The translations under genes were made by a program, and so were the position numbers. From Lepidodermella squamata (Eukaryota; Gastrotricha): 64,000 bases of DNA. This document shows positions 58,750 to 64,000 of the stretch, piece by piece; within the stretch, counting starts at the first letter, position 1, and every line of letters begins with the position of its first letter. The notes beneath the pieces were generated by a model, which saw only the letters and a list, made by a program, of their open reading frames with translations, searched no databases and had not been told where the DNA came from. The stretch spans positions 186,001 through 250,000 of the forward strand of contig JBLDXI010000025.1 in the NCBI GenBank assembly GCA_047495785.1, given 5' to 3'.

Positions 58750-59290
58750 TCAACCTTCGACGAGCAGCGTATTCGTTTGCGATCGGTATTGCGCACAATT
58801 GTTGCGAGTGCTGACTTGCCGCGCGTACTTCGGTAGGCAGAAGGTGCTCACCACATGTACAAATACTTCCTTGGCGTAGTCGCACCACCGATAGGCCAGT
58901 ATACGCTGAACCAAGTCCGTGCAGTTGGGCCGCCGCAAGAATTGTCGCTCGAAAAGGGTCTAAAAACATATGAAATTGAAATAATATTTAAGATTTCGTG
59001 ATAAAATTGAAGAAAAAATTATGATTTCTCCTGTAGGCTTATTCACGTACCGAGGCAGCGCGCTCGTCAAATCCAGAATTAAGATGCTTGAAACGCCACA
59101 TTGGGTCAAGACCGCCGTTATTATCTACGGCCCGCCTCTCCAGCTCAGCGACTTCGATGTTAGAATCCACTGCGAACAATTGATCGGATAGTGTGTTGTC
59201 ATCGTCATCGGCATCGATGATCGTAAGCGCAGAGCTCAATTTCATCCCCGATAAAATAATAGAAATTATTAAGTAGTGACAGTTCGCCAT
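58750..59290 (-). CDS. Small secreted four-cysteine protein 1
   Basis: Two exons: 59290-59051 and 58959-58750 (149 aa, intron phase 0). The N-terminus is hydrophobic (CHYLIISIILSG...) and fits a signal peptide, followed by an acidic DADDDDNTL stretch. The C-terminal half has C-x13-C-x14-C-x13-C: PNCTDLVQRILAYRWCDYAK, then STFCLPK, then NNCAQY. It shares this layout, the W-R/K...FDxR-A...E..FLR approach and the intron position with the neighbouring gene at 59964-60582, so the two are paralogues. A dibasic RR precedes AVDNNGGLDPMW, a possible processing site. Not a family I recognise. A secreted hormone-like or structural role is possible but not shown. Confidence 0.72.
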
Positions 59291-59963
59291 TTACTAGAAA
59301 CAATGAAATAGAGATAATGGACTAATAAATTAATTATTTGCGATTCATACAATTTTTAGTTTGGTATTCGTTCAATTTTTCGGTTCAAAGGACGCGCGGG
59401 TAAATTTGGTTAAAAATGCATGCTGTCTTGGCCTTGGCATCGGTCTGCGAGAGCCTCGAAAAACGGGTTTTTAATGGGTGGCGGGATTTTATCATCACGT
59501 CACGTATGTCATCTTCAATTTATGGCCGTGTTTAGTTGCCTCACGGCTTACTGGCCGCTTTTTATGTTTGTTTTTCTTTGCTATGGGACTGGATTAAGAT
59601 AGCCATAATGCGATAACTCCTCGGGTTTACCAGGTGGTAGCCTAAAGAAAGGGCCAATTCAAATATTCTGGAACTAATTACAATCAGGCCTGAGCTGTAA
59701 TAAGGGACTAATTGTTTTGTCGACTGAGCCGAAAAATGACGGAAAACGATTACCAATTTTTACTGCATAGCAAGATTTTATTTCAAACGCATCTCGGCCT
59801 CATTCAAACCGCAGAGCAACGAAAACCTGAAAACTTTATTGCACAAAATTTATCCCGGCCCGATTTTATACCTTACAGACACGCGCCACAAAAACTTGAA
59901 TATCTTTGCGAAATATAGTATTGAGTTCGAAAAGCGATTTTCTGAGATGAATTTTCCTCAAAG
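59291..59963. other. Intergenic region between the two four-cysteine genes
   Basis: Promoter of protein 1 and 3' UTR of protein 2. Nothing else recognised. Confidence 0.45.
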
Positions 59964-60582
59964 TTATGCGTTGATGAACTGCGTCGATCCAGTATATGAC
60001 CGGCACTTCTCGCGCTTGTTGATATCGTCAATCATTTTCTGCGGGCAGTAGGTGATAACAATGTGGCGCAGAGCTTCGCGAGCTGGGTCGCAAGTTGGAT
60101 TGGCCTGTATACAGAAGAGTAATTAATACCGGTTGACAGTTTCTCAAGAAAGTAAGAGCAACTTACGTCAAGCTGGTCACAAACGTCACGGCAAGTCAAC
60201 TGACCATTGCGAAGCATACTTTCGTGCTTTTGCTAAGGAAGATTTTAAAATAAGCAATGAACAAAAACAGATTCGTGTGAAATCTTACGACAGCGTAGCG
60301 GTGGTCGAAGATCTGAGCTGCCTCGCGCATTTTCCAATCGTCGCGCAGCCCTTCGTCATCTCCGCGCTCTTCGAATTCAGACTCCTCGAAATCACCACGC
60401 TGATTTCTCTGCTCATCTTGGACAGCCCGCAAGAACGCCGCTTGGCGAGCCGCATCCGCCGCTGTCTTAACCAGACCAACCTCAGCAAGCTCGGTCGGGT
60501 CGTTCCATCGGCGGTGAAGGGGCGAAGCTGAGGCGATGGCAGCTACAACAGCCAAATAGCAGTAGGTTGAAAAAAGAGACAT
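59964..60582 (-). CDS. Small secreted four-cysteine protein 2
   Basis: Three exons: 60582-60289, 60232-60167, 60104-59964 (166 aa; both introns phase 0). The signal peptide is MSLFSTYCYLAVVAAIASAS. An acidic/Glu-rich region (NQRGDFEESEFEERGDDEG) follows. Then DDWKMREAAQIFDHRYAV runs up to the first intron, the same place as in protein 1. The C-terminal domain is C-x12-C-x14-C-x13-C: TCRDVCDQLDANPTCDPARE, RHIVITYCPQK, REKCRSYTG, with one extra Cys in the first loop. The second intron, absent from protein 1, splits this loop. A TATA box (TATATAAA, 60644-60651) lies about 65 bp upstream of the start codon. Function unknown. Confidence 0.75.
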
Positions 60583-60643
60583 GTTTGAGAACTAATTAAG
60601 TATTGGCGAAAAAAAGATATGTCTTGTCGGCAGGGTTACGGTG

Positions 60644-60651
60644 TTTATATA
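60644..60651 (-). promoter_or_regulatory. TATA box of four-cysteine protein 2
   Basis: TATATAAA on the minus strand, 62-69 bp before the ATG, which leaves room for a 5' UTR of about 30-40 nt. Confidence 0.65.
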
Positions 60652-61614
60652 GCCCGGTTAGTCATGACAGGTTTTCCGCAGTTTTGCTCCGGTTGCGTTG
60701 GCGGCGTTTCTCGCCCAGCCATGCGGTATATTCACAGGTGTCTCACCTCTGTAACGGAACTTTTCGGCAATTTCCAGCCGCTTAGTCATCTGAAGCACAA
60801 ACCCGCCTTTAAACCTGCTGTCACTGAGTGCGCATATTTCTTCACGCGTGGTTTTGCCACTTGATGTGTTTTCTCATGCTGTAAGATCAGAACTTGCTAG
60901 AGCGTAAATTGCTGCATTTTTACGACGCAAAAGACAGTCGTTAAAGATGCGGGGTGTTTTCGTCTTACTCATTATGCTTGTCACATGATATACCAAGTCT
61001 TGCAATTCGAAATAATTCCTGTCTGCTAACAACAGAATTTCTCGTCAACGAAAATGAATTTAAGCAGAGATGCACACTGATTTGGGAACCAGATTTAGCC
61101 ACCGCGGCTCATAACAATGGCCTCTTCCATCCTCCAAATTCGTTGCTTGCTAGCAAGGTGTCACGAAAATGAATGTAAAAAGCTAAAGCAATATTTCATC
61201 CTATTGTTAGTGCAAAGTATTAATAAAGGCTATCTGAACAAAATTTTCTTGCAGTTTTTTAGCAAAATGCATCGCCTTCATTCAACGGAAATCGCTTCAA
61301 AATTCGTGACTATTTTTACCTCGTTGCGTTGAGCAATGCGCAAGGCGGAGATGAAAGATTTAAAAATTTGACAGCGGGATGCTCTGCAATAAATTTTTCG
61401 CATTATTTACTCAACTCTGGACGGATAACGTTTCAAAGTTTCGCTCGCTGCAATAAACTGTTGATCGATTGACGTGTGAGCAATAATTCGAGATTGATTG
61501 AAGCTGAAAAGTATTAAACGCAAACAAAACATACCAGCCAGCTACGAAAATCAAACAGTCACCGATTCTGATGGTTAGAAATCGAGAAAAAATTATAAAA
61601 TCCACTGGCACAGC
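60652..61614. other. Intergenic region between divergent genes
   Basis: About 960 bp between the four-cysteine gene (minus) and the Cys-loop receptor (plus). Short AT-rich ORFs only; no gene recognised. Confidence 0.5.
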
Positions 61615-62833
61615 ATGCTTGGAAACCACTCCCTTTTATTTTTTGTCATTATTCTGTTCAGCCTAAATTATGGTAAGATAATGATTGATTTAACCCAGTT
61701 TGATAGCATTTCTTTCAGTCGAGGGTTACTGGGATCTCCAAAAGATCCTCAACATCGAGCTGCCACCAGCTCAGGCCGTTCCTTCGCTCAGTGTTCCGGA
61801 TCTAGTCGCCAACTGCCGAGGAATATGGCCAGATAATCGAAGTCCGCGCTACGACCTAGAGGTGTTCATGGAACTAACTGTAGATCGTTTTGTCAGTATT
61901 GATGACGTGCTTGAGAGCGTGACTGTAACCGGGTCACTACAAGCAATTTGGGGCGCGACATGCAACAACACTGAGAAACTGAAAGTAACCCAACCTAAGG
62001 ATCGCATCATGATTCCTGACCCCTCGGCTATCTACAAGCCTGCCATCGGCTTCCGAAGTTCGGTTGATGACATTGCGATGCAAAGCGAGTTATTCTATGA
62101 CCGTATGGAGCTCTACTACGAAAAAGTCGACAATGCTCTGGAACTCGCGTTCTTCTGGAAACGCCGCGGCATCTTCACGTCCGTCTGCAACTTGAACCTC
62201 GCGAAATTTCCATTCGACAGCCAAACTTGCAACTTGCAATTTAACATGGTCGAATCAAACACCCTGGTCAAGTTTACGCAGGCGAATATCATCCAAAACA
62301 CCGTTAGCTCTCGCGTCGACATATGGACGTTGCAGAAAGGCGGTTATTCATTTCAAAACATCACGCCTGATGGGGAGGATACAGTCAGCCAGGTGACTTA
62401 CACGTTGGCCTTTCAACGCCACCCGATGTATTTCCTCAGCAACTTACTAGCCCCGTGTTTGGTTTTGAATTTCCTGGAGCTGGTCGCGTTCCTCATCCCG
62501 CCAGATAACAGCGACCGGCTTTGCTTCAGTGTTTACTTGGTGTTGGCCTTTGCTGTCGGCCAGACGCAAGTCCTGGCCAGCATCCCGCAAACTCCGCAAC
62601 ATGTGTTGCTGAATGATTACATCCAGCTGTTGGCAATCGTCTGCGTCGCTTGCAACCTGCACGCTATTGCCATGTTCTGGTTTGTCACTACATTCCCGCG
62701 TGTTGCTAAAAAGAAAGTTTGCGCCAAGAAGTTGTGTGTTAGCACGGTTGTTGATATCGTAGCGTTCAGCCTAGCCCTGGCAATGCTACTCGGCGTCAAC
62801 ATTTATGCCATGTCGGCCGCAGGGTACATTTGA
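61615..62833 (+). CDS. Cys-loop ligand-gated ion channel subunit, nicotinic-like
   Basis: Two exons: 61615-61672 (signal peptide, MLGNHSLLFFVIILFSLNY) and 61719-62833; 390 aa, phase 1. The ligand-binding domain has WxD-like elements (GIWPDNRSPRYDLEVFMELT) and the Cys-loop C-NLNLAKFPFDSQT-C with exactly 13 residues between the cysteines. TM1 is HPMYFLSNLLAPCLVLNFLE, TM2 is DRLCFSVYLVLAFAVGQTQV, TM3 is VLLNDYIQLLAIVCVACNLH, and TM4 is VSTVVDIVAFSLALAMLLGV. The TM1/TM2 style resembles nicotinic-type, cation-selective subunits more than GABA-A/glycine ones. There is no vicinal Cys-Cys in loop C, so it is not a classical alpha subunit. The TM3-TM4 loop is only about 20 residues (FPRVAKKKVCAKKLC) where 70-150 is usual. 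A poly(A) signal AATAAA follows at about 62966. The ligand is unknown. Confidence 0.85.
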
Positions 62834-63219
62834 ATCCTTATCATCATCAGCATCATCTCTGCTTTATCAGCTTCTAAGAAATCCGGTGTTACCCGTCGTG
62901 AAATGTCGTCCCCTTTAAATTTCATTCGAAACTCAATGTTTAGCTTAGATCTATCACGCTTATGGAATAAACATGAAACGTGGAAAATACTTGTTAATTT
63001 CGAGCGAAACACGTCGTGCGAATTCCCACATCCATATTCTTCAGTGAGAATCAAGTTTATTCAAGTATATGCGTATATTCTTCAATGAGGCAAAAATAGT
63101 ATCGCACCAGTTACCAGCAGAGCTAAAAACTTGGCGGATTCCAGTGCAGTTGCATGGCTCATAATCGTTCTGTGAGGGAAAAATGATGAATTAAGTTGCA
63201 TTTAAATTAATATCTAAAT
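62834..63219. other. Convergent intergenic region
   Basis: 3' UTRs of the Cys-loop receptor (plus) and the lipocalin (minus). AATAAA at about 62966 for the plus strand. Nothing else. Confidence 0.5.
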
Positions 63220-63744
63220 TTACGGTGGCGCTACGCCGTGAGGTGTTTTTTGGAAGAGACTTTTGTCCATTCCAACTTTGTCTTTGAAAACCTGGAAGCC
63301 TTTGTCCTCTTCTGCCTGGGTTATTGTGTTGTTTCGAGCCAGAATCCAACCGTAGTTGGAAGTGCTCCATACTACAGCCATTCGATAATCGCCGCCAATG
63401 TAAAGAACCTGATAATCGCCACAGACAGGTGCAGCTGGGAATTTTACGCAGAGCTTCGCATTATCCTTGATAGTGGCGTAGCCGCGAATGATGTTCCATT
63501 CTTTTGTTCCAGTGAGCCATTCGCGATTGATGACGCCGATTGTTCCATTGTTGTAATTTGTGTAAAACGCAGTGGTGTCAACTCCTGATTGGAAAATGTT
63601 ATTCTTCGTTCGCCAGATTTCGTACCAGAGACCGACGTATTTGTTGACATCGAATGGTGACTGTCTATCAGGGTTTGGTTGAGGCGGACATGCGTGCACA
63701 ACTCCTATAACGACGGCAGATAAGAAAATAATGGGCAGGTTCAT
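63220..63744 (-). CDS. Secreted lipocalin (apolipoprotein D / Blc-like)
   Basis: A single exon, 174 aa, starting at the ATG at 63742-63744 (the frame opens with GTG nine bases earlier, which I do not use). The signal peptide is MNLPIIFLSAVVIGVVHA, followed by CPPQPNP. The first structurally conserved region is DVNKYVGLWYEIWRTKN, containing the G-x-W-Y-E lipocalin signature. YQVLYIGGDYRMAVVWS is the second (TDY/Y-x-V-x-V) region, and WILARNNTIT the third, with the conserved Arg. Cysteines at about 22, 101 and 110 fit the ApoD-type disulfides in part. Lipocalins carry small hydrophobic ligands in an eight-stranded barrel outside the cell. A TATA box lies just upstream. Confidence 0.92.
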   Translation of the reverse strand: MNLPIIFLSAVVIGVVHACPPQPNPDRQSPFDVNKYVGLWYEIWRTKNNIFQSGVDTTAFYTNYNNGTIGVINREWLTGTKEWNIIRGYATIKDNAKLCVKFPAAPVCGDYQVLYIGGDYRMAVVWSTSNYGWILARNNTITQAEEDKGFQVFKDKVGMDKSLFQKTPHGVAPP

Positions 63745-63780
63745 TTCAGACACGTCAACTATTTATGAATTTTATGTTTG

Positions 63781-63788
63781 CTTTTATA
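63781..63788 (-). promoter_or_regulatory. TATA box of the lipocalin gene
   Basis: TATAAAAG on the minus strand, about 37-44 bp before the ATG, implying a very short 5' UTR. Confidence 0.7.
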
Positions 63789-64000
63789 CTCACATTTAAG
63801 CATCCCAAATCCCAAAGGCATCTCGTTTGAATTTGAAGGGATTAAGTCCTAGTTTTCGTATGGATTTGTGCATTTTTTCAAGTATCGATGACCAACAGGT
63901 GTGAACTTAGTGAAAAGAATGCACCAAACAGGGAAATTGCACTTGAATATATTTTCGTGATCCGATACCATCTCATTTGGTGTACCTGGAATGGCCAGTG
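63789..64000. other. Upstream flank of the lipocalin gene
   Basis: No gene seen in the remaining sequence to the end of the window. Confidence 0.4.

Noticed and set aside
1-64000. CRISPR arrays, operons, rRNA genes
   Set aside because: This is animal nuclear DNA. No regularly spaced direct repeats with unique spacers and no rRNA sequence were seen.

Overview
The window is nuclear DNA from an animal. It has spliced genes with short introns (many of 45-60 bp), vertebrate-like protein families (CCDC22, PPP1R11, NEK6/7, Cav2, K2P, GABA-B-like receptors, Cys-loop receptor, lipocalin), eukaryotic tRNAs, a LINE and a Helitron remnant. Intron size, density and protein divergence suggest a small invertebrate. 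A tardigrade or other ecdysozoan is my best guess, but no feature proves it. All gene models were built by hand from open frames plus GT/AG splice sites whose phases add up; none has transcript support.

Layout. 1-5835: 3' exons of CCDC22 (+). Its 4.3-kb intron holds a complete K2P potassium channel gene on the opposite strand and a decayed Helitron helicase. 6767-7081: PPP1R11 (protein phosphatase-1 inhibitor 3). 8466-8819: a small secreted PAN/Apple protein with a frame conflict. 8957-9831: a tRNA cluster (Arg remnant, Lys, Val, His, Ser, Asp). 10574-13364 (-): NEK6/7 kinase with an extra C-terminal tail. 14193-15058: a 5'-truncated LINE between perfect target-site duplications. 16857-19140 (-): an unrecognised coiled-coil/Ser-rich protein. 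19141-27414: about 8 kb without recognisable genes, containing small dispersed repeats and microsatellites.

27415-41125: three tandem class C (GABA-B-like) receptor genes, here called A, C and B in map order. A and B are recent duplicates, including their upstream DNA, with a mosaic of identical and diverged blocks; B has one in-frame stop. Between A and C lies a 2251-bp fold-back element with inverted ends and a 6-bp target duplication. 43497-45472: an unrecognised low-complexity gene. 47177-55545: a complete 15-exon Cav2-type calcium channel alpha-1 subunit (2221 aa, EEEE filter).

56237-64000: a lone tRNA-Ile, a mariner-like MITE, then several genes for secreted or membrane proteins: a signal-peptide/sushi/Cys-module/ankyrin protein, two paralogous four-cysteine secreted proteins, a Cys-loop receptor with a minimal cytoplasmic loop, and a lipocalin.

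The window contains several neural membrane proteins (K2P, three GABA-B-like receptors, Cav2, Cys-loop receptor), but nothing shows that they are co-regulated. The most novel-looking items are the sushi/ankyrin secreted protein with its four-fold CxC module, the four-cysteine secreted pair, and the fold-back element.
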